NCBI GenBank assembly: GCA_017453085.1
Contig: JAFTKV010000066.1
Coordinates: 1-15,046 of the forward strand
Reading direction: 5' to 3'
Source of the DNA: Clostridia bacterium
Lineage (GTDB): Bacteria > Bacillota > Clostridia > Oscillospirales > CAG-272
DNA: 15,046 bases
Positions 6,211 through 13,069 of the stretch are shown here, piece by piece. Within the stretch, counting starts at the first letter, position 1, and the number at the start of each line of letters is the position of its first letter. The position numbers and the translations under genes are program-made. The notes beneath the pieces are model-generated. The model was not told the origin of the DNA. It searched no databases and saw only the letters and a list, made by a program, of their open reading frames with translations.

Positions 6211-6235
6211 AAAAAACCGCCCGCAGGCGGTTTTT
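6211..6235 (-). terminator. Terminator of the rubrerythrin unit
   Basis: CCGCC at 6217-6221 pairs with GGCGG at 6226-6230 around CGCA. The flanking A-run (6211-6216) and T-run (6231-6235) extend the stem and give a six-base T-tract on the minus strand. It directly follows the TAA (6241-6243) of the fusion gene. Confidence 0.85.
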
Positions 6236-6240
6236 ATGTT

Positions 6241-7428
6241 TTATTTGAAATATCTCTTCAAGAATCCCTCGAATGCTTTACCATGACGAGCCTCGTCTCT
6301 GCCCATCTCGTGGACGGTGTCGTGGATAGCATCCAGATTCAGCGCCTTTGCCCGCTTTGCAAGGTCAAACTTACCGGCAGTGGCACCGTATTCGGCTTCC
6401 ACACGCACGCGAAGGTTCTCCTTGGTAGAGGTGGAGACGATGTCGCCCAGAAGCTCGGCAAACTTGGCGGCGTGCTCGGCTTCCTCCCAAGCTGCCTTCT
6501 CAAAGTACTTGCCGATCTCGGGATAGCCCTCCCGATGTGCGACTCTTGCCATTGCCAGATACATCCCCACTTCCATGCACTCGGCGTTGAAGTTGGCCCT
6601 GAGATCGGCAATAATGTCCTCGGGAGTGCCCTGCGCTACGCCGACGATGTGCTCGGCTGCCCAGGTACGGTCGTCCCCCTGCACAGTAAACTTGGATGCG
6701 GGAGCATCGCAGATGAGGCATTTGTCGGGAGCGGACTCACCCTCGTGCACGTAGCCGCAAACAGCACAGACGTATTTTTTGCCTGCTGCGGGAGCGGCTG
6801 CAGTCTTTGCCTCGCCGCCGATTTTTTCAAAATCCTCGGAGCCGTGCTTGCACAGGGGGCAGAGATAGTCTTCGGGCAGCTTCTCTCCCTCGTACACGTA
6901 GCCGCAGACCTTGCAACGCCAACCGGTCTGCTCGGTAGGAGCAGGCTTGGGAGCGTTTGCCTTAATCACCGTCTGATAGTAGCCGTAGGTGCAGTTGTCT
7001 GCTTTGGCCACGACCTCGCCGTCCACAACCTCACCGATGAAGAGGGTGTGGCTGCCCAGATCGTGCGACTCGGTAATCTTCAGCGACAGAAATGCGCTGG
7101 ACCATTTGGTGAGATAGTAAAGACCGTTTTCGCTTCTGGCCACGTCGGTGAAATCGGCGAATTTATCGGTGTTTCTGCCCGACTGCATTCCAAAATGCCG
7201 GAACAGCGAAAAGGGTGCGTCGGTGGTGATGGCGGACAGATTGCAGCAACCGGTTGCCGCGATCATATCATGGGTATAGGTTCCCTTGATTACCGCAATA
7301 GACACGCGGGTGGGATTGTTTGCCACCTGCACGGCGGTGTTGATAATGCTGGCGTTATCCTTTCCGCCCTCCTGTGCAGAGAGCAGATACACGCCGTAGG
7401 TGAGATTATAAAGCGCTGTAGGATTCAT
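6241..7428 (-). CDS. Flavin reductase-rubredoxin-reverse rubrerythrin fusion protein
   Basis: This 395-residue cytoplasmic redox protein has four modules. Residues 1-155 form a flavin-reductase-like (FMN-binding split barrel) domain starting MNPTALYNLTYGVYLLSA, as in the high-molecular-weight rubredoxin (Hrb) of acetogens. Residues 170-202 are a rubredoxin with C172, C175, C190 and C193. An Ala-rich linker follows. Residues 219-250 are a short rubrerythrin-type rubredoxin with C221, C224, C237 and C240. Residues 256-395 are a ferritin-like di-iron domain with candidate ligands in ECMEVG, EEAEH and EMGRDEARHG. The likely role is reduction of hydrogen peroxide or oxygen, with the flavin part passing electrons to the di-iron part. 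An in-frame TTG at 7461 exists, but the ATG at 7428 has GAGG upstream and fits the family start. The reverse rubrerythrin gene lies 84 bases upstream with no clear promoter between, so they are probably cotranscribed. Confidence 0.9.
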   Translation of the reverse strand: MNPTALYNLTYGVYLLSAQEGGKDNASIINTAVQVANNPTRVSIAVIKGTYTHDMIAATGCCNLSAITTDAPFSLFRHFGMQSGRNTDKFADFTDVARSENGLYYLTKWSSAFLSLKITESHDLGSHTLFIGEVVDGEVVAKADNCTYGYYQTVIKANAPKPAPTEQTGWRCKVCGYVYEGEKLPEDYLCPLCKHGSEDFEKIGGEAKTAAAPAAGKKYVCAVCGYVHEGESAPDKCLICDAPASKFTVQGDDRTWAAEHIVGVAQGTPEDIIADLRANFNAECMEVGMYLAMARVAHREGYPEIGKYFEKAAWEEAEHAAKFAELLGDIVSTSTKENLRVRVEAEYGATAGKFDLAKRAKALNLDAIHDTVHEMGRDEARHGKAFEGFLKRYFK

Positions 7429-7464
7429 CTTGCATTCCTCTTTTCGATCATAGTATGCCAAGCG

Positions 7465-7490
7465 ACCCGCGATTCATACAAACCGCGGGT
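7465..7490. repeat. Intercistronic hairpin between the two rubrerythrin genes
   Basis: ACCCGCG at 7465-7471 and CGCGGGT at 7484-7490 form a GC-rich 7-bp stem around a 12-base loop. No U-tract follows on the minus strand. It could be an mRNA processing or stability element that sets the relative level of the two proteins (inference). Confidence 0.4.
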
Positions 7491-7512
7491 AAACCAGGCG
7501 ACCGGATTTCGA

Positions 7513-8052
7513 TCAGTCGTTGAAATATCTGTTCAAGAGACCCTCGAACGCCTTGCCGTGACGAGCCTCGTCACGAGCCATTTCGTGAACGGTGTCGTGG
7601 ATCGCATCCAGATTCAGTGCCTTAGCACGCTTTGCAAGGTCGGTCTTGCCTGCAGTTGCACCGTTCTCGGCGTCTACTCTCATCTGCAGGTTCTTCTTGG
7701 TGGAGTCGGTGAGCACCTCACCCAGCAGCTCTGCAAACTTTGCAGCGTGCTCTGCTTCCTCATAAGCTGCCTTTTCCCAGTACAGACCGATCTCGGGATA
7801 GCCCTCGCGATGAGCAACTCTTGCCATTGCCAGGTACATACCAACCTCCATGCACTCGCCGTTGAAATTCGCGCGCAGGTCTTCCATAATATCCTCGGGA
7901 GCACCCTGTGCTACGCCAACGATGTGCTCGGCTGCCCAAGTCTTGTTCTCAGCCTCTTCCTTTACCATATCCTTGCCGCAAATGGGGCACTTTTCGGGAG
8001 CGTTCTCGCCTTCATAAACATAACCGCAAACGGGACATACGTACTTTGCCAT
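7513..8052 (-). CDS. Reverse rubrerythrin (NADH peroxidase type)
   Basis: This 179-residue protein has the reverse order of classical rubrerythrin: the rubredoxin part comes first (C6, C9, C22, C25) and the ferritin-like di-iron part second (about 38-177; candidate ligands in ECMEVG at 66-71, EEAEH at 98-102 and EMARDEARHG at 157-166). Reverse rubrerythrins of clostridia reduce hydrogen peroxide and oxygen to water with electrons from NADH through rubredoxin-linked reductases, and protect strict anaerobes from air. GAGG stands eight bases before the ATG. The promoter overlaps a PerR-like box. The ferritin-like part is about 119/140 identical (hand count) to that of the fusion protein encoded downstream, so one is a recent copy of the other. 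Confidence 0.94.
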   Translation of the reverse strand: MAKYVCPVCGYVYEGENAPEKCPICGKDMVKEEAENKTWAAEHIVGVAQGAPEDIMEDLRANFNGECMEVGMYLAMARVAHREGYPEIGLYWEKAAYEEAEHAAKFAELLGEVLTDSTKKNLQMRVDAENGATAGKTDLAKRAKALNLDAIHDTVHEMARDEARHGKAFEGLLNRYFND

Positions 8053-8121
8053 AATCGTTACCTCTTTAATAATTGAATTATTTCATTCCTTGTTCTTGCT
8101 GATTTTTAGGAATGATTACTG

Positions 8122-8136
8122 TTATCATAATTATAT
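8122..8136 (-). promoter_or_regulatory. Candidate PerR box
   Basis: On the minus strand the 15 bases read ATATAATTATGATAA. The Bacillus PerR consensus is TTATAATNATTATAA, and this site matches at all but two defined positions. It overlaps the -10 (8130-8135) of the reverse rubrerythrin promoter, where a repressor would block initiation. Reverse rubrerythrin genes of Clostridium acetobutylicum are known PerR targets. The AT-rich setting makes chance matches possible. Confidence 0.6.
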
Positions 8137-8157
8137 CATAGATTCGTCATTTGTCAA
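8130..8157 (-). promoter_or_regulatory. Sigma-A promoter of the reverse rubrerythrin unit
   Basis: On the minus strand TTGACA (8152-8157) and TATAAT (8130-8135) are 16 bases apart, both full matches. The leader to the start codon at 8052 would be about 70 bases. The strength fits a gene that is silenced by a repressor until oxidative stress. Confidence 0.82.
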
Positions 8158-8176
8158 TAGGTTTTTGCAATATATT

Positions 8177-8235
8177 TTGTAAACAAAATGTGAATGAATC
8201 AACAGCCCAAACGCCGTCACTCCGATTGTAAACAA
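8177..8235. repeat. Two copies of TTGTAAACAA, candidate operator pair
   Basis: TTGTAAACAA occurs at 8177-8186 (inside ATTTTGTAAACAAAAT) and again at 8226-8235 (inside ATTGTAAACAAT). Each is a near-perfect palindrome of the form TTGT-NN-ACAA. The start positions are 49 bases apart. They lie between the two divergent promoters and upstream of the -35 of the large lipoprotein gene. I cannot assign them to a known regulator. Confidence 0.5.
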
Positions 8236-8273
8236 TTGGAAGTTACCTTGCGAAAAATTAACAATTATCCCTG

Positions 8274-8302
8274 TTGCATTCTGTCGAATACAATGGTATA
8301 AT
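8274..8302 (+). promoter_or_regulatory. Promoter of the large surface lipoprotein gene
   Basis: TTGCAT (8274-8279) and TATAAT (8297-8302) are 17 bases apart. The leader of about 84 bases contains the inverted repeat 8321-8360. Confidence 0.75.
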
Positions 8303-8320
8303 GTAAAAAGGAAGATATTT

Positions 8321-8360
8321 CGATTCGCCGTCTCCGCTACGCCGATCAAACTGCGAATCG
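8321..8360 (+). repeat. Leader inverted repeat of the large lipoprotein gene
   Basis: CGATTCGC (8321-8328) and GCGAATCG (8353-8360) are perfect 8-base inverted repeats with a 24-base loop, inside the untranslated leader. The ribosome binding site (GGAG near 8380) and start codon lie downstream of the stem. No riboswitch class is recognised. Confidence 0.4.
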
Positions 8361-8393
8361 CTACCTATTATATATGCTTCGGAGATAATCAAT

Positions 8394-11354
8394 ATGAAGA
8401 AAAAATGGATCGCATGGTTACTGGCGGCAACCATGCTCCTCCCCACCGCTGCCGGACTGATCGCCTGTAACTCCCAAACAGATCCTTCCGACACGCCCAT
8501 CGAGGATAGCGTCGACAGCATTCAGGAGCCCCTCACCTCGGCAAGAGCCGTGGATAAGGGCGATATGACCTATTATCTGGACACCGACGGCGCGCTGTAC
8601 GTCAGCTATACCGATCACACCACGAAGCTGGCGGAGCTGTCCGCCACCCAGATCTGCGTTTCGGGCAACACCCTGTGGTACGCTTCGGGCAATACCCTGT
8701 GCACCTACGATCTGCTCAGCGGCAAGACTGCCGTTTACGCAAAACAAGAGGCCGAGATCACTACCTTTGCCCTGTGCGGCAAGGAGGTCTACTATCTCTG
8801 CGCAGACCGACTGCTGCGGGGCGACGATCTGCTGATCGATCTGTCCGCCCGCAAAGCGCCAGACGGCACCGCCCTGTCCGCCGTCTGTGACTTTGAGCTG
8901 CACGAGGCCGATCAGATCCTGCTTTATCTGCCCAACCCGCACTATCAGGACGAGGACGTAGTGCCCGGCTATCTGCTGAACGAGCATAACGATACATACG
9001 TCACCTATGCCTACACTATTTCTGCTGATCTTTTGGAGCATTACGACTATTACGCCGAGCAGGATGGCTCCACCATGGCATCCTCCTCTGCGGGAATCAC
9101 CATCAACGGCATCTCCCTTCCCTTTTCCGATTATCCCGTCAATTCTTATTTCACCCAAAACGGCATGGCCTGCACCTGCCACGACGCAGGCGGATGCATC
9201 GCCAACACCAAGGCAGGCGAAAACTGCATCCGTTACTGGCCTAACAAGGCCAACAAGCAAGTGGATCTGTGCGGCGTACAGTGCATGGGGTTTGCCCGTT
9301 TCTGTCAATGGAGACTGTTCGGCAGTCACGACTATCAGAACTCTACCGATTTCTATAATGCGCTGGGTAGCAAGCTGGCGGCAGGCAACTGGACTGCCAA
9401 CACTCTGCGCACCGTTTTGCTGGACGTCGGTGCAGGCGGACATATCCGCTCGGGCGCAGGACATTCCCTGTTCGTGATCTCGGTCACTTCCACCGGTTTT
9501 ATTACCTACGAATGCAATACCAGCAAAAAAGATTGCAAGGTCTACACCCGCCAATGGACTTGGGACAGCTTCTACGCCGCTTGGGGCTCCCGTGAGCTGC
9601 TCTACTACAATATGCCGCGTAATTTCGAAGGCGGCGAGGTCATTCCCGAGGAAAATTATCAGGTAGGCTCCTATCAGATCACCGCTAACGGCGGTCTGAA
9701 TATGCGCGCGGAGCCCAACACCACCTCCTCCGTTCTGGTGACCATCCCCAACTACACCATCGTGCAGGTCACTGCCGTCCAGAAGACCGGCAATTATTAC
9801 TGGGGCTATACCAACTACGAGGGCAAATCCGGATGGATCCGTCTGGACTACGCCATGTATCAGAGCGCATCCATCTCCTCCATTGAGATCACCTCCAAGC
9901 CCAACAAGACCACCTACACGGTAGGCGACAGCTTCTCCACCGCAGGCATGGTGGTGCAGGCACGCTTCTCGGACGGCACCGCCTTCGAGATCGCGGGCTA
10001 CACCTGCTCGGGCTATAATATGAATCAGGCAGGCACCTACACCGTAAAGGTCGCCTACGGTGCCTTCTCCGACAGCTTCACCATTACGGTAAAGGAAAAA
10101 AATATACCGCCCACGTCCCTTACGCTGGAGCGAAGCGAGCTGACACTGATCGTAGGCGACACCTACGAAATGAGCTACACCCTTCTGCCCGTGGATACCA
10201 CCCAAAAGACCGTTGTGTGGACCTCCAATAACACCACCGCAGTTACCGTTTCCGACGGCAACATCAAAGCCGCCGCAGAAGGCAGCGCCACCATTGTGGC
10301 TGCAACCCAGAACGGCATCACCGCTGTCTGTAACGTGACGGTCATCAAGATGCCTACCGGTACCAACTGGTCGGCAACCGCAGAGGGACAGCCGTTGACC
10401 GCACTTCCCATCGGTATCGAACCGGTAGACTACTCCATCCGCTATCGCGTTCCCGCCGGAAACGGCTGGAGCGAGTGGATCTACGGCAACATCCCGGCCA
10501 ATCTCACCAAATATCAATGTCAATTCCGTTCCTTCACCGCCACCTTCGTCAACACGCTGGACGGACAAACCGTGGATCTGTTCACCGTCGAGTTTAACCA
10601 GGTCATCAATCTGGGGCATCACACGCTGGTGCGGGAAGGCTATCTCTTCACCGGCTGGTACTACGATCCCCGCTCCGCCGAATCTCACGACGTTTCGGGC
10701 GCAGCACCCTCAAAGATCACCGTCACCGAGGATCTGATCCTCTACGCAGGCTGGATCGCCCTGGATCCCATCACTCGCGACAGCACCGATCCGTTTGGAG
10801 AAGGGATGACTGTTTCGGAATTCGAATTTGCCGGCACGGAGCTACGTGTCGCAGGGGACGCCACCGGCATCCGCTTTTTGGGACGTATCAGCACGTCCCT
10901 GATTGCAGAGCTGGAGGCGGTTCACTCCTACAACCGCTCCTTCCAGCCCTCCAAGGCAACCGATACGGGCATTGGATTCGGCATGGTAGTGCGGATGCGC
11001 GGAAGTGCCAACACCCAAATCGTCAAATCGGACGCCGCTTATCTGTACAAGGGCGGAACGGTCACCGTTCCCGCACAGCGCACCTACGCATCCTATAACG
11101 GCTATATCCTGTTCAACGCATTCGTGTGCGGCTATACGTCGGATTATTACAAAACCGATTTCGCCGCCCGTCCCTATCTGACCTATTCCGATGCAAACGG
11201 AATCCTGCACACCTATTATTTCACCGTCACGGGCGAAAACGCCCACGGCGGCGGATATTGTACCAATCTGTATGCCGAGGCTGAAAAGATGGCCGGGGCA
11301 GAAGGGGTCGACCCCATCACCAAGAAGTGGCTGGAGGATACGATCCTGAACTAA
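8394..11354 (+). CDS. Large multidomain surface lipoprotein with papain-like cysteine hydrolase, SH3 and Ig-like domains
   Basis: This 986-residue protein has a lipobox LIAC (C25). Residues about 45-160 contain repeated beta segments (LYVSYTD, LWYASGN, VYYLCAD) like a partial beta-propeller. A cysteine hydrolase-like module follows, with QCMGFARFC (C297), GHSLF (H357) and ECN (N375). This spacing is like the Cys-His-Asn triads of NlpC/P60 or CHAP cell-wall enzymes. Then come an SH3-type domain (about 424-487, GGLNMRAEPN), a bacterial Ig-like domain (about 494-567), a Big_2-type Ig domain (about 571-653), an InlB/Flg_new repeat (about 715-795, REGYLFTGWYY...AGW), and an unassigned C-terminal domain (about 800-986). 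The likely role is a surface-held peptidoglycan hydrolase or adhesin (inference). GGAG precedes the ATG. It is a single-gene unit with its own promoter and terminator. Confidence 0.88.
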   Translation: MKKKWIAWLLAATMLLPTAAGLIACNSQTDPSDTPIEDSVDSIQEPLTSARAVDKGDMTYYLDTDGALYVSYTDHTTKLAELSATQICVSGNTLWYASGNTLCTYDLLSGKTAVYAKQEAEITTFALCGKEVYYLCADRLLRGDDLLIDLSARKAPDGTALSAVCDFELHEADQILLYLPNPHYQDEDVVPGYLLNEHNDTYVTYAYTISADLLEHYDYYAEQDGSTMASSSAGITINGISLPFSDYPVNSYFTQNGMACTCHDAGGCIANTKAGENCIRYWPNKANKQVDLCGVQCMGFARFCQWRLFGSHDYQNSTDFYNALGSKLAAGNWTANTLRTVLLDVGAGGHIRSGAGHSLFVISVTSTGFITYECNTSKKDCKVYTRQWTWDSFYAAWGSRELLYYNMPRNFEGGEVIPEENYQVGSYQITANGGLNMRAEPNTTSSVLVTIPNYTIVQVTAVQKTGNYYWGYTNYEGKSGWIRLDYAMYQSASISSIEITSKPNKTTYTVGDSFSTAGMVVQARFSDGTAFEIAGYTCSGYNMNQAGTYTVKVAYGAFSDSFTITVKEKNIPPTSLTLERSELTLIVGDTYEMSYTLLPVDTTQKTVVWTSNNTTAVTVSDGNIKAAAEGSATIVAATQNGITAVCNVTVIKMPTGTNWSATAEGQPLTALPIGIEPVDYSIRYRVPAGNGWSEWIYGNIPANLTKYQCQFRSFTATFVNTLDGQTVDLFTVEFNQVINLGHHTLVREGYLFTGWYYDPRSAESHDVSGAAPSKITVTEDLILYAGWIALDPITRDSTDPFGEGMTVSEFEFAGTELRVAGDATGIRFLGRISTSLIAELEAVHSYNRSFQPSKATDTGIGFGMVVRMRGSANTQIVKSDAAYLYKGGTVTVPAQRTYASYNGYILFNAFVCGYTSDYYKTDFAARPYLTYSDANGILHTYYFTVTGENAHGGGYCTNLYAEAEKMAGAEGVDPITKKWLEDTILN

Positions 11355-11358
11355 ATCG

Positions 11359-11393
11359 ACGGGCATCCGACGCATATTGCATCGGATGCCCGT
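11359..11393 (+). terminator. Terminator of the large lipoprotein gene
   Basis: ACGGGCATCCGA (11359-11370) pairs with TCGGATGCCCGT (11382-11393). Inside, GCA (11372-11374) can also pair with TGC (11378-11380). The stem begins four bases after the stop codon. The following T-tract (TTCACTTT) is imperfect. Confidence 0.75.
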
Positions 11394-11439
11394 TCACTTT
11401 GCTACATTTGCTTTTTTGTGAGAAATTCCAAAAAATTGA

Positions 11440-11468
11440 TTGACAGCCTTTGGTTTTTGTGCTACAAT
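11440..11468 (+). promoter_or_regulatory. Promoter of the GH76-type lipoprotein gene
   Basis: TTGACA (11440-11445) and TACAAT (11463-11468) are 17 bases apart, with a one-base deviation in the -10. The start codon at 11521 would follow a leader of about 45 bases. The frame is open upstream through this promoter, which argues against the longer start. Confidence 0.82.
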
Positions 11469-11520
11469 AAAGGCAACGATTCGTTTTATGCCCAAAATTC
11501 ATATCGAAAGGAAGATGCAA

Positions 11521-13014
11521 ATGAATCTCTTCAAACGAACCTGCTCCTTCCTGTTGGCGGCACTGATGCTGGTACCGTTTGCAGGCTGTGAAAGCTCCGA
11601 CACCACAACCGTTACAACCACCGCACCAACCACTACGGAGGGAATTAATTTGGAAGATTCCAAGGTACCCGGATTCGACGCTTTGACCAGCGAAGAGGTT
11701 GCCGCTTACGCCGCACTTGCTGCACAAAACGCAGAACGCGCCCACGTTCTGGGCTCGGTAATCGAAGAGCATTATATTTCCGGTCGCGGCAATAACATTC
11801 AGTTTGCCATGTATCTGAACACCAACAATCTGTCCACCAGCAACACCGCATCGGTGTGGCATATCACCTCCGCCCTGACGATGATGTCCAAGCTGTGGGC
11901 GATCGATGCAGGCGGAAAAGGCGGAAGCTACGCTACGCTGCACGGCAAGACCCTGACCGCTATGGAATATTACAAGGGCACCGCTTTCATTACCAATTAC
12001 AACAACAACGTGGAGCAGACCATGTACGCCGTTAACCGTGCAGGCTCTCCCGGTACCGCATCCCTGGCAGACATTGCCGCCGTATACGACGACCAGATGT
12101 GGATCGTCCGCGAGCTGGTTTACTGCTATCAGCTCACCGGCGAAGAATCCTACCTGACCCAGGCACTGGATCTGACCCAGGTTTGTCTGGATGCATGGGA
12201 CACCACCGAATACGCCAACGGCAAAGAGGTGGGCGGTATTGACTGGGGCCCCGGTTACGACTCCAAGCACACCTGCTCCAACGCTCCTCTGATCAAGCCG
12301 CTGGTTGAGATCTACGAGATCTTCACCGAAGAGGGACGCGAGAACGCACAGTACTATCTGGACTGGGCAATCAAGATCTACGATTGGACTAAAGATCAGC
12401 TGCTTCTGTCAAACGGTCTGTACGGCGACCTGGTCAGACCTCCTCAGGGACGTAAACTGGAAGGCTCCGGCAAGAGTAAGCATTGGATTTCCTCCGGTCC
12501 TCTGGGCAGCCGGGATAACAATACGTATTCCTATAACTCCGGTGCAATGATCTCCGGTGCTGCCGTGCTCTACCGCGCGACCGGCGACGAAGCTTATCTG
12601 AAGGATGCAAAGACCTGCGCAAAGAAGGCACACTCCGCCTTCACCATCTCCACTAAGATCGATGGCGAAAGCCGCAGACAGCTCACCGCATTCCCCGGTC
12701 AGATCTACCGCAGCAACACCTGGTTCAACCTGATTCTGCTGGAAGGCTTCATCGATCTGTTCCCCTACGACACCAGATGCGCCTCCTATCTGGAGACCTA
12801 TCAGAAGTCGCTGGACTACGCTTACGAAAACCACAAGAGCAAGGACAATCTGCTGCCCCGCGACCTGTACAAGGGCTGGGACAAGACCGCTACCGTATCG
12901 GACACCGACAGCAGACGTCCCGATCTGGATAAGGATATCATGGACCAAGCAGCCTACGCTGAAATGTACGCCGCACTATCCATCCTCTACTCTCAGATCG
13001 CCGCAAGACAATAA
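11521..13014 (+). CDS. GH76-type glycoside hydrolase lipoprotein (putative alpha-1,6-mannanase)
   Basis: This 497-residue protein has a signal peptide with lipobox FAGC (C23) and a Thr-rich linker (about 27-38). The catalytic part looks like an (alpha/alpha)6 barrel of the GH76 family: YDDQMW with the Asp pair D190/D191 expected to be catalytic, helices of the form 'YQLTGEESYL', the GGIDWGPGYDSK segment (238-249), and YSYNSGAMISGAAVLYRATGD. Characterised GH76 enzymes cut alpha-1,6-mannose chains, such as the backbone of yeast mannan. The assignment rests on motif memory and the substrate is uncertain. The ATG at 11521 is preceded by AAGGA, and an in-frame ATG lies six bases earlier. It is a single-gene unit with a promoter at 11440 and a perfect terminator after it. 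No transporter or SusC/D-like partners are adjacent. Confidence 0.82.
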   Translation: MNLFKRTCSFLLAALMLVPFAGCESSDTTTVTTTAPTTTEGINLEDSKVPGFDALTSEEVAAYAALAAQNAERAHVLGSVIEEHYISGRGNNIQFAMYLNTNNLSTSNTASVWHITSALTMMSKLWAIDAGGKGGSYATLHGKTLTAMEYYKGTAFITNYNNNVEQTMYAVNRAGSPGTASLADIAAVYDDQMWIVRELVYCYQLTGEESYLTQALDLTQVCLDAWDTTEYANGKEVGGIDWGPGYDSKHTCSNAPLIKPLVEIYEIFTEEGRENAQYYLDWAIKIYDWTKDQLLLSNGLYGDLVRPPQGRKLEGSGKSKHWISSGPLGSRDNNTYSYNSGAMISGAAVLYRATGDEAYLKDAKTCAKKAHSAFTISTKIDGESRRQLTAFPGQIYRSNTWFNLILLEGFIDLFPYDTRCASYLETYQKSLDYAYENHKSKDNLLPRDLYKGWDKTATVSDTDSRRPDLDKDIMDQAAYAEMYAALSILYSQIAARQ

Positions 13015-13019
13015 TTCAC

Positions 13020-13058
13020 AAAAAACTACCGACGAACCATGGTTCGTCGGTAGTTTTT
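13020..13058. terminator. Bidirectional terminator, perfect palindrome
   Basis: Bases 13021-13058 are a perfect 38-base palindrome with CCATGG at its centre, giving a stem of about 17 bp with a CATG loop. Both strands end in five or six T. It separates two convergent genes that stop at 13014 and 13070. Confidence 0.92.
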
Positions 13059-13069
13059 ATTTGCGTTGA

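Larger units (their letters stand above)
8053..8393. other. Divergent regulatory region of 341 bases without a gene
   Basis: The region holds the leftward promoter and PerR-like box of the reverse rubrerythrin gene (8122-8157), two copies of TTGTAAACAA (8177-8186 and 8226-8235), the rightward promoter of the large lipoprotein (8274-8302), and an inverted repeat in its leader (8321-8360). I see no supported small ORF or RNA gene. Short open frames on the minus strand here lack ribosome binding sites. Confidence 0.7.

Noticed and set aside
6154..8076. A 640-codon open frame on the plus strand
   Set aside because: It lies antisense to both rubrerythrin genes, whose families and cysteine motifs are unmistakable. 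Its duplicated composition simply mirrors the duplicated rubrerythrin domains, and no ribosome binding site is seen.
8418..10688. A 756-codon open frame on the minus strand
   Set aside because: It is antisense to the large lipoprotein, which has a signal peptide, recognisable domains, a ribosome binding site and a promoter. The antisense product is Gly/Val-rich and shows no known domain.
11317..12948. Long minus-strand open frames opposite the GH76 gene
   Set aside because: They are shadows produced by codon bias of the plus-strand gene, without start signals or domain motifs.
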